NCBI RefSeq assembly: GCF_030409905.1
Contig: NZ_JAUFQT010000001.1
Location: 3,123,001 to 3,187,000, forward strand
DNA: 64,000 bases
Direction: 5' to 3'
Origin: Echinicola jeungdonensis
GTDB taxonomy: Bacteria > Bacteroidota > Bacteroidia > Cytophagales > Cyclobacteriaceae
This document shows, piece by piece, positions 1 to 9,532 of the stretch. A program made the position numbers and the translations under genes. The notes under the pieces are model-generated. The model saw only the letters and a program-made list of their open reading frames with translations, made no database searches and was not told the DNA's origin. Position 1 is the first letter of the stretch, and each line of letters opens with the position of its first letter.

Positions 1-1315
1 CGTATACAATCAAAGATTCATTATAACCTCTTATGGGAAGGTTTATTTCCCACTGGTATTCAGGAGACCAATGCCAATACAAAACATCTTGCCCCCCTTG
101 TGTGTACCAATCCCATTCCACTTCATGCCAAAGTTGGGTGATGGTATCTATGATTGCTTTCTCCTCCGGAATGTTTTGATTCAGGTAAGCTTTAACGGAA
201 AGCAGTCCCTGAATCATGAAGGCTGTTTCAACCAAATCACCACCATTATCTCTTTGGCTAAATGGAATGGTTTCCCCTGTATTACCATTCATCCAATGGG
301 GCCATACACCATGGAATCGATCGGCTTGAGCAAGGAAATTGACAATTTTGGTCCACCTTTCCACCGCTTGATTCCTGGTGATAAAGCCTCTTTCTACCCC
401 CACAATCAAAGCCATTACCCCAAAGCCTGATCCTCCAATGGTGACCAAATTGCCTGAAGTATTCCTTTCCCTTGCGAGTCCACTATTTTCATGGGCAAAA
501 TCCCAGAAATAACGGAATGTTTGAGCCTGAACTTTGGTCATCAGTTCCTCTTCTGATATCATTGGGAACTTTGGGGATTCGTCAATTTCAGCATAAAATG
601 ATTCCGTAAACCCTTCAAAAGTTTCGCCATTGATACCTTTTAAAGATTCATCAATTTCAAGGGTGTATTGGGAAAGAAATTGGAGAGCGGTATTACCGGT
701 AATGGTGACCTCCCGGCCGTCATTGGAAAAGGAATATTGCAAATTTGGTGCATTGGGTCCGTTAAGACTTATTGCATTTTGCAGGGATTCCTGATCGATG
801 GGGATTGAAAATTGGACCTTTATGGAAAAGGAAACAGGAACATCAACAATGGTTCCGGTTGGAGTTGAATTACTGTTTTCGATGGTGAATGATCCAACTT
901 GAATTTCCTCAAGGATGGTCTTGAAAAACACCTCTTTTCTTGGAAAGTTAACTCCATTGGCACTTTTTAGAGAATTTGATATTTCTATCCGGTATTGGGT
1001 TCCCCTTTTCAAAACTCCCTGGGAATTGATCACGACAGATCGATTTCCGGATAGGAGGTTGGTGGTAATGTTGACCGGAGTGTTTCCTTCATGCAAGGTG
1101 ATCGCCCCCGCCACATGAGAAGGTGAAACCGGACTTGAAAATGTTAGGGTAATAGATCGGTCTACAGGAATGTTTTCAGTTATAGGAGCATTCAAATTGA
1201 TTGTCAAATCCCCTGCAGAAACCTCCAACAACCCAAAAGATGGATCCCCGTTTTCATCATCATTACATCTGAAAAAAAGGGCAAGGCAGACTAAAAGAAG
1301 CAGAGAATACCGCAT
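1..1315 (-). CDS. Glucoamylase-family (PF10091) lipoprotein, C-terminus outside window
   Basis: Reads from ATG at 1315 down through the window edge without a stop, so at least 438 residues are present and the C-terminus is missing. The N-terminus is a hydrophobic signal followed by CNDDEN, suggesting a surface lipoprotein, although Arg before the Cys is atypical for a lipobox. Two bacterial Ig-like (Big_5-type) segments occupy roughly residues 40-240. The helical catalytic domain then begins near FRYFWDFAHENSG and includes GGSGFGVMAL and GGDLVETAFM, recognised as the PF10091 putative glucoamylase family. That family includes GH144 endo-beta-1,2-glucanases, so beta-1,2-glucan is a possible substrate, but this is inference. 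It is the last readable gene of the SusCD locus and probably its glycoside hydrolase. Confidence 0.82.
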   Translation of the reverse strand, partial: MRYSLLLLVCLALFFRCNDDENGDPSFGLLEVSAGDLTINLNAPITENIPVDRSITLTFSSPVSPSHVAGAITLHEGNTPVNITTNLLSGNRSVVINSQGVLKRGTQYRIEISNSLKSANGVNFPRKEVFFKTILEEIQVGSFTIENSNSTPTGTIVDVPVSFSIKVQFSIPIDQESLQNAISLNGPNAPNLQYSFSNDGREVTITGNTALQFLSQYTLEIDESLKGINGETFEGFTESFYAEIDESPKFPMISEEELMTKVQAQTFRYFWDFAHENSGLARERNTSGNLVTIGGSGFGVMALIVGVERGFITRNQAVERWTKIVNFLAQADRFHGVWPHWMNGNTGETIPFSQRDNGGDLVETAFMIQGLLSVKAYLNQNIPEEKAIIDTITQLWHEVEWDWYTQGGQDVLYWHWSPEYQWEINLPIRGYNESLIVY

Positions 1316-1338
1316 TTTTTACGAGTAAAGTTAAATGA

Positions 1339-1361
1339 GGACCCGGAAATTTTCCGGGTCC
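1339..1361 (-). terminator. Perfect inverted repeat between LamG gene and glucoamylase gene
   Basis: GGACCCGGAAA and its exact complement (11-bp arms) flank a single T. It lies between the stop of the LamG lipoprotein gene and the start of the glucoamylase gene, both on minus. No strong U-run follows on the minus strand, so it may be a weak intercistronic terminator or an mRNA stability element rather than a full stop. Confidence 0.55.
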
Positions 1362-1382
1362 TTTTGGTTATCAACAATAGGC

Positions 1383-2480
1383 TTAAGGTTGTTCGTTTGC
1401 CATGATTTCCTGAATCTCACTTGCTGTAAGGGCTTTATTAAAGATTCGTAATTCATCAATAAAGCTCAAATCAGATAAGTGGTTGAATCCAGTAAACCTC
1501 GGAGCACCTGATGCAATGGAAATAATATCACATTCCGCCCAGCTAATTCCAGGAAAGCTGCCCTGGCTGACCACTTCTCCATTGATGTAAACTGCACATG
1601 CTGCTTCAGAAATGGTAAAAGCCATATGGACCCATCCAGTGTTAGTAGTGGGGTCAATAGATGCTGCAGCACCACCGTCAAACCAATTTTCTCCATCACC
1701 ATTCCCGACATTTAATTTAAAGATCTGATTGGTGGGGCCCCCTTCCCTAAAGAACCTGAATCCTTCAGTTCTATCGTTTTGGGAATTGGGGTTGTCCGGA
1801 TCTGGAGGTCCAATTACTAAAATCCCTGCCCTTGTAGGGTCAGCATTTATTTTATACCAGAATGAAGCACTGATTTCATTATTCAATAACCCTGTAGTGG
1901 GAAGGGTTAGGTAAGATCCAGTTGCACCCGCATAGGCATTTAAGCCTTCGACACTCTCTCCAGCAAACCCTGGGTTACCCACTGTGGTTGCTTCTGTGAT
2001 GCTTACCAATTCCATATAGTCTCCATCAAATGGCATGTAAAATATTTCACCGTCATATTCAGGATTATATGGAGGGACTTTTTCAAAATTAACACTGCTT
2101 GTTGTGGACTTTCCATTGATGTCTGTGGCAACAATGGTAAGTGTGTGTTGACCATTGGTGAGGTTTTCATAAGTAAATTCCTCAATTGCCCTTCTGTAAT
2201 CTATAAAACTATCAAATGTGGCAATTTCACTTCCATCCAAGCTCACGGTTATAGATTGGATTTCTATATCATCTGTTACTTCGAATTGGATGTTGATTGG
2301 GGTCACATCTTCCGTCACCCGTATCATTGTTCCCTCTAATGGGTAGTCGATCATTACTTCCGGGCTTTCTTCATCGGAACCCGGATCAACATGTTGGATA
2401 TCATCAATATATTCATCATCACAGCCAAAGCTTAAAAGGAGCAATGCTGCTATTATCATATTAAAGGTTTTCATCTGCAT
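1383..2480 (-). CDS. LamG-like (concanavalin A fold) domain lipoprotein of the SusCD locus
   Basis: 365 residues. The signal peptide ends in LLLSFGC (Cys20), followed by acidic residues typical of exported Bacteroidota lipoproteins. Residues about 35-135 look like an Ig/PKD-type beta domain. Residues about 150-360 resemble a LamG/Laminin_G_3 jellyroll, with SASFWYKINADP, GWVHMAFTISEAACAVYING and a closing FIDELRIFNKALTASEIQEIM. Such domains bind carbohydrate, so a surface glycan-binding role beside SusD is inferred. No catalytic residues are evident. A second ATG two codons in (2474) is equally likely as start. Same strand and 33 nt after susD, so probably co-transcribed. Confidence 0.82.
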   Translation of the reverse strand: MQMKTFNMIIAALLLLSFGCDDEYIDDIQHVDPGSDEESPEVMIDYPLEGTMIRVTEDVTPINIQFEVTDDIEIQSITVSLDGSEIATFDSFIDYRRAIEEFTYENLTNGQHTLTIVATDINGKSTTSSVNFEKVPPYNPEYDGEIFYMPFDGDYMELVSITEATTVGNPGFAGESVEGLNAYAGATGSYLTLPTTGLLNNEISASFWYKINADPTRAGILVIGPPDPDNPNSQNDRTEGFRFFREGGPTNQIFKLNVGNGDGENWFDGGAAASIDPTTNTGWVHMAFTISEAACAVYINGEVVSQGSFPGISWAECDIISIASGAPRFTGFNHLSDLSFIDELRIFNKALTASEIQEIMANEQP

Positions 2481-2513
2481 AGTATTTTTTTGAATGGTAA
2501 AATCCCTGAGTCA

Positions 2514-4055
2514 TTAGCCTTGGTCGGCTGCTTCTTTTAACTGAGGTAGAATTCCCTGTTGCCCCAAAGGATAAGGGAGAAACCGGTCTTCCGTTGGTTC
2601 GTATTCTCTACCGCCGTAGTTCAATTCTGAAGTCCTACCATAGCGGACAAGGTCATAGAAACGAATACCCCATTCCATGCCAAACTCAGCGAATTTTTCA
2701 TCCAGTACCTGATCTAATGTTACTCCGGTAATATTTCCCAACCCCACCCTGGATCTTACCGCATTGACTGCGTCATCTGCAGACATTGCAGAACTGGTTG
2801 CTCCATTGACCAATGCTTCTGCGTGCATAAGCAGTACTTCTGAATACCTAATGCAAGTGAAATTTTTATTTTCTCCATAGTTAAACCTTCCTTCGGTTAA
2901 TTGCACGGAGGGTAAGTAATGCTTACCGCTCAGGAAATTATACCTGGGATGGTTGTTGAAAATATCCCCGTCGGGTGATTCATTGGAAATCCAATTTGGA
3001 AGGTCAGAATAATTAGGATCGGATTGGATCTCTGAAATTCCATCAGGGGTAAACAATACTGTTGTTTGGAGCCTTTCCCGTTCTCCCCGGTCAAGCATAA
3101 ACTTGATATATTTTACACTGGGTTCCCAGAAGCCCCATCCGGAACTGGCACCTGCTACTGCAGGAGTCCAACTTGATGGGCCGAAAAAGTTCCATAAATA
3201 CCTGTTTACAGTACCTGTAGATGTTCCATAATCTGAATATTGAAGCTCCAAGAGGTTCTCGTCGCTTAATTTTCCTGGAATTTTAAATAATTGGTAATAA
3301 TCAGGTTGCAAGGTGAACAAACCACTGCTAATAATTTGTCCAGTAGCATCAGCCACCTGTTGGTAATTTTGCAGTTCCAGCTGAGCCATTGCTTTTACTG
3401 CCAATGCAGTGGAACGGGTTACGCCTCCGCGTATATCCGAACGCTGATTGGGATGGACACTAGGAAGGGTAGGGATTGCCTCATCCATTTGGTCGGAAAT
3501 GTGTTGCATGACCTCTTCAAAGGTGGATAATTCCACATTAAATAAATGGCTGGGCTCTGAGCTTTCCGGTATAAGAATGCTTCCCCACAATCTGGCAAGC
3601 TGTAAAAGTTCAAACCCCCTCAATACTTTAATTTCAGCAATATATTGTTGGGAATTGGTGGAATTGGCACCTGCTTCCTCGTATTTTTGGATTTCTTCCA
3701 TGGCGCCATGCCAATACAAAATATCGGAATAAAGGTTCAGCCAGGTAGAATTATACATCCAGAAATTTCTGTCATAGCGGAATTCATCAGTTTCAATTAA
3801 AGGAAACTGGTCCCCAGCTGCATTGACGTCATCCCCCCTTACGGAGATAATGGGGAAAGTTTCCCATTGCAGATTATAAAACTGGCCATATGCTCCATAA
3901 AGCATTAGGACCATATCTTCTGACTGGGAATAATCAGTTTCTTGGGCAATGAGTTCATTTTCTAACGGCTCATCCAGCAGGTCATTACAAGACGTGGTGA
4001 AGGTCAGCGCCAATATCATTGCCAAGGCATATATTTTATATATTATATTTTTCAT
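2514..4055 (-). CDS. SusD/RagB family glycan-binding outer-membrane lipoprotein
   Basis: 513 residues, the usual SusD length. The lipobox at TTSC (Cys23) is followed by NDLLDEPLENEL, the typical SusD start, and TPR-like helices with VLRGFELLQLARLWG. A C-terminal RagB/SusD segment contains FGMEWGIRFYDLVRYGR. SusD proteins cap the SusC channel and bind oligosaccharides at the cell surface. The gene ends 34 nt before the LamG gene and begins 19 nt after susC, supporting one operon. Substrate cannot be read from the protein itself; the linked PF10091 hydrolase suggests a beta-glucan. Confidence 0.95.
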   Translation of the reverse strand: MKNIIYKIYALAMILALTFTTSCNDLLDEPLENELIAQETDYSQSEDMVLMLYGAYGQFYNLQWETFPIISVRGDDVNAAGDQFPLIETDEFRYDRNFWMYNSTWLNLYSDILYWHGAMEEIQKYEEAGANSTNSQQYIAEIKVLRGFELLQLARLWGSILIPESSEPSHLFNVELSTFEEVMQHISDQMDEAIPTLPSVHPNQRSDIRGGVTRSTALAVKAMAQLELQNYQQVADATGQIISSGLFTLQPDYYQLFKIPGKLSDENLLELQYSDYGTSTGTVNRYLWNFFGPSSWTPAVAGASSGWGFWEPSVKYIKFMLDRGERERLQTTVLFTPDGISEIQSDPNYSDLPNWISNESPDGDIFNNHPRYNFLSGKHYLPSVQLTEGRFNYGENKNFTCIRYSEVLLMHAEALVNGATSSAMSADDAVNAVRSRVGLGNITGVTLDQVLDEKFAEFGMEWGIRFYDLVRYGRTSELNYGGREYEPTEDRFLPYPLGQQGILPQLKEAADQG

Positions 4056-4074
4056 GGTTTGCTTGGTTTATTAA

Positions 4075-7000
4075 TTAAAATTTGACGTTTAATCCTACAG
4101 TGTACACAGCCGGGATTGGGTAAACCTGTCGGTCTATTCCATTAGCTACTTCTGGATTAAACCCGTTGTAATTAAAAACCGTCAGCGGCCTTTCCGCTGT
4201 TAGGGTGATGCTGGTTGCCGGCATCATCATTCCCATCAATTCTTTGTCAAGCAGGGAGTAAGTCAACCGGACATTTTGTACTCTGAAGTAAGAACCATCT
4301 TCTACGAAATAATCGCTCATATTTTGGTTCCACCCTTTTCTTATTCCAGCAGCAGAAGGGTAACGATTGGAAGTGCCTTCACCTCTCCAGAGGTTTTTGA
4401 CCAGTTCAGCATCAATGTTGGTGTCATTGGTAAAGATGACTTCCCCTCTTTTTCTGTTGAGGATATCATGACCTGATTGGCCTTGAATCAGTGCAGAGAA
4501 ATCCAGGTTTTTGTAAGTAATTCCCAGGTTGACCCCATAGGTGAGGTCAGGTAGGAAAGATCCAAGGATTACCCTGTCTTCATCATTGACCACCATGTCT
4601 CCATTTTGGTCCCTGAAAATGAAATCTCCTGGAACCAGATTGTTGTCATTAATAAATTCCTGGGTATAACCACTGTTATTTATTTGTTCTTCACTTTGGA
4701 ACACACCTACCACCTCGTAGCCAAAAAATGCTTGATAGGGTTCGCCGATGCGAGAAATTTGTCGGAATTCTGCAGATCCTGCACCTAAACCATCCGCACC
4801 CCCTAGGCCTTGAACGGTATTTTTAAGTGTTGCAAAATTTCCTCCGATATAATAGGAGAATTCGTTGGAAACAGCATTTTTCCAGTTTATGGAAACTTCC
4901 AATCCTTGGTTTCTGATTTCCCCGACACTTCTACGTTCCGTAGAACGGAAAACAGGGGGGATGATGCTGACGGAAAGGTTTTCAGTATCTCTGATAAAAT
5001 AATCAGCTTCCAGGGATAAACGGTCTCCGAAAAATCTAGCGTTCAATCCAAAGTTTTTCTCGACGGTTGTTTCCCATTGTTCGATCAGGTCAAATGTTGG
5101 GTTTAATCTTCTACCAATCACCCGGACATCATTGATCGCTGCACTGGTTTCTTCCAGGGTGGGAACTCCCACTGAAGGGCTGATACCGTCATTACCCAGC
5201 TGTCCCCATGAGGCCCTTAATTTTAAAAAGTCTATGCCATCCACTTGGAAGAAATCTTCTTCTGTAATAGCCCACCCAGCAGCAACTGTGGCGAAATTAC
5301 CCCATTTTTTCTGGAATTTATTATTACCATCCCTACGGAAGGTTCCGTACAATAAGTACCTTTCATCAAAATTATATGCGACTCTTCCAAAGAATGATTG
5401 ATAAAAAAGGCGAGAATTAATGGTAGAGCCATTTGAATCTCCAATGGAATTAAGGTCAAAATTTTGGGCATTGGATAGGTACCAGTACTGTTCGTTTTCC
5501 CAAGTTGGATTGGGAGTAATTCCTTCCCCTCTGGCAAATAAAACCTCACTGTATTCACTTCTAAAGGAATGGCCAAGTGTTACTGTTAAGTTATGATCTC
5601 CAAAGAAATTCGAATAAGTGAAGAAGTTGTCCCAAATTTGATCATAGGCACTGAAACTTTGCCTTCTGATAGAAGATTGGGATTCGGTAACCCCATCATT
5701 AAAAGCAAAATTCAAATTTCGGTCATTGATCGTTTCCAATTTGTAGTTGTATGCTGTTCGGAACCGGAGAATATTTGGAATGATTTGAATTTCAGAATGG
5801 AAGTTACCATTGATTTTGGCAATGTTTTTCCTGTTGTCATTATATAAAAGTGGATAAAAGGGGTTTTGACTACCCCTGTAACCAATTTGTTGGGCATTGG
5901 ACAATTGGAAAGGATTAGCAGCCGTATTCGTTTCGTCATAAACAGGAATGATTGGAACGGCAAAATAGCTTCTAAACCAAGCCGCATTTTCTCCCACATA
6001 TTGTCTGGCTACAGAGAAATTAAAATTGCCCCCTACGGTGATCCAATCCCTAATCTCAGTATCCATTTTGGCCCTGATGTTAACCCTTTTATAATTGTTT
6101 CGGGTCTCATTAAGTAAACCTTCTTGGTCGAAATAACTTCCTCCAATAGAGTATTTAGTTTTTTCCGACCCTCCATTAAAGGATAAACTGTGGTTTTGGA
6201 TGGAGGCCGGGCTCATAATTTCTGAATACCAATCGGTATTGACGGCTGGAATATTGGGATCTATCCGGCTACGGCCATAACGTTGCATGGCATTGTTGAC
6301 AAAAGCAATGTCTGCGGCTGAACCAGTTTCGTTCACATATTGAACAAATTGTTGGGTGTTGGCCATTTGCAAAACATTTTGAGGTACCTGGGTACCATAA
6401 TAACCATCATAAACTATTTCTGGTTTCTGCTCGTAATTTCCGGTTTTGGTTTCGATCAGAATCACTCCGTTAGAGGCCCTAACACCATAAATGGCAGCTG
6501 CAGAGGCATCTTTCAATACTGAAATGGTTTCAATGTCATTGGGGTTTAGGAAGTCGATGTTTTCAAAAAACATCCCATCCACTACATACAATGGGGCGGC
6601 ACCTCCTTCAAATGATCCCACACCCCTAACCCGTACTGTTGGGGAGGAGCCTGGAGCACCGCTGCTTACAATTTGCACACCGGCAACTCTACCTTGCAGG
6701 GATTGCATGGCATTGGAAGTTGGAGTTCGGACAATTTCATCCGATTTTATTGTTGTAATAGCAGAAGTCAAATCTTTTTCCCTTTGCGTACCATAACCAA
6801 TGATTACCACTTCCTCCAGTGAACTGATACTTTCCGTTAAGATTACGTTCAGGTTGGTCTGGCCATTTAAAGTTATTTCCTGGCTTTGAAATCCGATAAA
6901 TGAAAAAGTCAAACTTGCATCAGGTGAACTCACTGTAAAGGAGAACTCACCATCCAGATTGGTTACCGTACCATTATTGGTTCCTTTTTCCAAAATGTTT

Positions 7001-7176
7001 ACACCGGGGATCGGTTCCCCATTTGGGTCTGATACCGTTCCCGAGACATTTGTTTGTTGAGCAATTGTGGAGAAGGTAATGGTCAAAAATGCCATTACCA
7101 TTAACATCCATAGCTTTCCTAAATAAGGGATTTTGGGTTTCCATGATTCCTTACTGTTTCGTAAAGAGTTAATCAT
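4075..7176 (-). CDS. SusC/RagA family TonB-linked outer-membrane transporter
   Basis: About 1033 residues from the ATG at 7176; an upstream in-frame ATG at 7236 would add 20 residues ahead of an already adequate signal peptide, so the shorter form is preferred. Order: signal peptide ending FSTIAQQ, carboxypeptidase-regulatory-like beta sandwich (NVSGTVSDPNGEPIPGVN), SusC motif EEVVIIGYGTQREKDLT, plug domain with LYVVDGMFFEN and SVLKDASAAAIYGVRA, then a 22-strand barrel ending in VGLNVKF. It imports oligosaccharides with TonB energy in partnership with SusD directly downstream. Confidence 0.96.
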   Translation of the reverse strand: MINSLRNSKESWKPKIPYLGKLWMLMVMAFLTITFSTIAQQTNVSGTVSDPNGEPIPGVNILEKGTNNGTVTNLDGEFSFTVSSPDASLTFSFIGFQSQEITLNGQTNLNVILTESISSLEEVVIIGYGTQREKDLTSAITTIKSDEIVRTPTSNAMQSLQGRVAGVQIVSSGAPGSSPTVRVRGVGSFEGGAAPLYVVDGMFFENIDFLNPNDIETISVLKDASAAAIYGVRASNGVILIETKTGNYEQKPEIVYDGYYGTQVPQNVLQMANTQQFVQYVNETGSAADIAFVNNAMQRYGRSRIDPNIPAVNTDWYSEIMSPASIQNHSLSFNGGSEKTKYSIGGSYFDQEGLLNETRNNYKRVNIRAKMDTEIRDWITVGGNFNFSVARQYVGENAAWFRSYFAVPIIPVYDETNTAANPFQLSNAQQIGYRGSQNPFYPLLYNDNRKNIAKINGNFHSEIQIIPNILRFRTAYNYKLETINDRNLNFAFNDGVTESQSSIRRQSFSAYDQIWDNFFTYSNFFGDHNLTVTLGHSFRSEYSEVLFARGEGITPNPTWENEQYWYLSNAQNFDLNSIGDSNGSTINSRLFYQSFFGRVAYNFDERYLLYGTFRRDGNNKFQKKWGNFATVAAGWAITEEDFFQVDGIDFLKLRASWGQLGNDGISPSVGVPTLEETSAAINDVRVIGRRLNPTFDLIEQWETTVEKNFGLNARFFGDRLSLEADYFIRDTENLSVSIIPPVFRSTERRSVGEIRNQGLEVSINWKNAVSNEFSYYIGGNFATLKNTVQGLGGADGLGAGSAEFRQISRIGEPYQAFFGYEVVGVFQSEEQINNSGYTQEFINDNNLVPGDFIFRDQNGDMVVNDEDRVILGSFLPDLTYGVNLGITYKNLDFSALIQGQSGHDILNRKRGEVIFTNDTNIDAELVKNLWRGEGTSNRYPSAAGIRKGWNQNMSDYFVEDGSYFRVQNVRLTYSLLDKELMGMMMPATSITLTAERPLTVFNYNGFNPEVANGIDRQVYPIPAVYTVGLNVKF

Positions 7177-7478
7177 AAGAGTTTGGGTTTTGGGTTTTAC
7201 TAATTTAATTCCAAATAAATTTTCAATCGTTTGCAAGAGCGCCCTTTGCGAAATAAAAGGTAGGTTAAAGATTGATAAGCCGGATAAAAATCAAAAAAAA
7301 TAAGGGGGGGTTGGCTTGAAATTATAGAGAATTAGCAACAATAAATATCGGATTAATATCGGTAAAAAACAGCTTTTATGAGGGTTTATAGGAGGTTTAT
7401 TGTTTTGTTATCTCCTTTAAATACTAATTAAGAGGAGATGCATAAATTAATGGAAATGAAAATTTGGTAAAAAAAATA

Positions 7479-9365
7479 TTATTTGGTTTTCACCTTATTG
7501 TCTTCAAGCCAAAGGATGTCCTGCCAATGGGGATTTATCAAGCCTTTTTCCTGAATTAGCTGTTGGATTTTCTTTTTAAAGGTCCAAACGGTATTTCTGC
7601 GTAAATCCAACTGTTCAGAAAGTTGGTCCAGGGTTTGTTTTTCCGAATTGGAAATGGTGGAATAGGCGATATAAAATGCTTTTTCGATGGGGAATTTGAT
7701 GCCATGGAAAACCGTTCCTGCAGTTACTGAATCTATATGGCCACACTTGGAGCATCTTTTTGTAAATAACTTGGGGCCTTTGGAAAATTTGGTGTTGCCG
7801 CAGTGACGACATACAAATCCTTGTCCCCATTTGAATTCCTCCAGGTACCTGAAACAGGCTGCTTGATCCGGAAAAATCTTTTGGATTTCCTCATAGGACA
7901 ATAACTTATTTGTAAGCCTTGCTTGGAAGGATGCTTTGATGCTGCTTTTTAGTTTCCAATTGTCTTTGTCCAGGATGGCGTTGAAGCGTTTGATTTCTTC
8001 ATCTTTTTCCATCAACTGCTCGTTATATTTTTCTAAAAGCTGGTTTTTATCTTTCAATTCCCGGGTTCTTTCTTCCACTTTGAGCTCCAGTTCCTGAGTT
8101 ACCTTTTCTTTAAGGGCATAGTTAATTTCTATTTGTTTGATGGCTCTTTTCATGGCCCTGTCCCGGTTGTTTTTAAGGATCCTGATCCGGTCACCCAATG
8201 CAAAAGTTAATAGTAACATTTCCAACAAAAAAGCAATATGAAGACTATAATAAATCAGGGTCATATGGGGGATAATGGCAGTATTTACCAAAACCTTGAT
8301 TACTACACCAAAAAACAAAACACCGTAAGCAATTACGAAAAATCGGGCTACCTTATAGCCTCTTGACCATATATAGATACTGGCAAAAAAGATAAAGGAA
8401 AAAGGAATGATGTCATAATACCTAATTTCAAATAACTTTGGATCCCAGATTAAGCCTACCAGAAACAGCACTGATTTGATGCCTAAAATGGCTAAAAGAA
8501 ATTGATGGATCTTTGGGGAGCGGTGCTTGATATTTAAAAATCTTATAGAGAACAATATGGCCCAAAGAACAATGGAATAACTGAATATTCCATTGGCAAT
8601 TTGGTTCCAGGAAGGGTGGTTAGGCCATAGGTATTGGAAAGCTATGCCATCCACACACATGGCATAAATCCCCACACTGGCAAGGTAAAAAGTGTAATAT
8701 AGGTATTTGATTTCCCTTACCGCTGTATAAACCAGGAGGTTGTATAATCCGATAATTGCTATCATGCCATAAAAAATACCGTAAACAAAATACTCATTGA
8801 GGGCATAATAGATGAACCGGTTTAAAGAGCGGATGGCAATCCGGATGTCTGCTTTTTGATTTGATCTGATTTTGATGTAATAGTTGTCAATTCCCTCTTC
8901 GTTATTGTTAAGGATCAGTTCAAAGTTTTTATGGGAAAATAACCTGGTTTGGAAAGAATGAGCATCACCAAATTTATACTTTTCATACCCACCAGTTCCA
9001 TCGGGGGCAAATACCTCTATGGAATCTATGGTTTGGTCATAAAATTCCATCAACCATTTTTTATTGCTTTCGGGAGTTTTTTCGATAGATAGCTTAACCC
9101 AATAAGTGTTATGGATATCAAATTTATTCTTTGAAAAGGAAGGCCGTATTTTAAAATTGTCCTGAAAATCAGGGGCTACAACATCCTTAAATTCAAGTGT
9201 GTTTTCCTTGTCCTCAAAAAACTCTAATTGGGAAATTGAAAAAATCCGCTCGTTGAGGTTATCATCGATTTTTAATGTGGAACTTCCGGAAATCCTTTGG
9301 CCAAAAACCGAAATGGGTAGGGTTAGAACCAAAAGGATTAAAGCTTTTAGGAATTTTGGATTCAT
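7479..9365 (-). CDS. 7TM-DISM membrane sensor fused to transposase-type zinc ribbon and HTH
   Basis: 628 residues. Signal peptide (1-22); periplasmic jelly-roll 7TMR-DISMED2-like domain (about 30-180, with NTYWVKLSI and NYYIKIRSNQKADIRIAI); seven membrane helices (about 190-400); cytoplasmic coiled coil (about 400-470). The C-terminus holds a zinc ribbon with Cys519, Cys522, Cys538 and Cys541, then DSVTAGTVFHGIKFPI and a helix-turn-helix near 578-600 (TLDQLSEQLDLRRNTVW). That C-terminus resembles the DNA-binding N-terminus of IS1595-type transposases (Zn_Tnp_IS1595); there is no DDE catalytic domain. No kinase, receiver or cyclase domain is present. It lies upstream of susC on the same strand, so I infer a membrane-bound one-component regulator of this locus that senses glycan outside and contacts DNA inside. 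Confidence 0.88.
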   Translation of the reverse strand: MNPKFLKALILLVLTLPISVFGQRISGSSTLKIDDNLNERIFSISQLEFFEDKENTLEFKDVVAPDFQDNFKIRPSFSKNKFDIHNTYWVKLSIEKTPESNKKWLMEFYDQTIDSIEVFAPDGTGGYEKYKFGDAHSFQTRLFSHKNFELILNNNEEGIDNYYIKIRSNQKADIRIAIRSLNRFIYYALNEYFVYGIFYGMIAIIGLYNLLVYTAVREIKYLYYTFYLASVGIYAMCVDGIAFQYLWPNHPSWNQIANGIFSYSIVLWAILFSIRFLNIKHRSPKIHQFLLAILGIKSVLFLVGLIWDPKLFEIRYYDIIPFSFIFFASIYIWSRGYKVARFFVIAYGVLFFGVVIKVLVNTAIIPHMTLIYYSLHIAFLLEMLLLTFALGDRIRILKNNRDRAMKRAIKQIEINYALKEKVTQELELKVEERTRELKDKNQLLEKYNEQLMEKDEEIKRFNAILDKDNWKLKSSIKASFQARLTNKLLSYEEIQKIFPDQAACFRYLEEFKWGQGFVCRHCGNTKFSKGPKLFTKRCSKCGHIDSVTAGTVFHGIKFPIEKAFYIAYSTISNSEKQTLDQLSEQLDLRRNTVWTFKKKIQQLIQEKGLINPHWQDILWLEDNKVKTK

Positions 9366-9532
9366 TAGTTTAGGGCTTATCTAAAGGTAAATTAAACAAA
9401 AATGCCAAAGCATTCAAATGCTACTTTTTGTTCTAATCCTGAACTTATTGGCTTATGATTAGCAGAATTGCTGGATAATTATGATATTTTGTCTTTGGGA
9501 TTGAAATAAATGGAAATTTTTACCCATAATCT

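Noticed and set aside
71..430. 119-codon plus-strand ORF
   Set aside because: Antisense to the PF10091 hydrolase, whose protein sequence is clearly recognisable; no family match.
3291..3732. Overlapping plus-strand ORFs of 79 and 94 codons
   Set aside because: Antisense to susD, which has a full, well-conserved reading frame.
5232..5576. 114-codon ORF on minus in another frame
   Set aside because: Lies wholly inside susC on the same strand; composition is that of a shifted frame.
7479..7950. Insertion-sequence remnant at the end of the sensor gene
   Set aside because: The transposase-like region is in frame with the membrane sensor, joined by a coiled coil, and has no terminal repeats or DDE domain, so it reads as a fused domain.
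9382..9409. Promoter for the 7TM-DISM regulator (TTTG-N16-TACCTTTA on minus)
   Set aside because: One mismatch in the -7 box and a short spacer; too weak to list as a feature.
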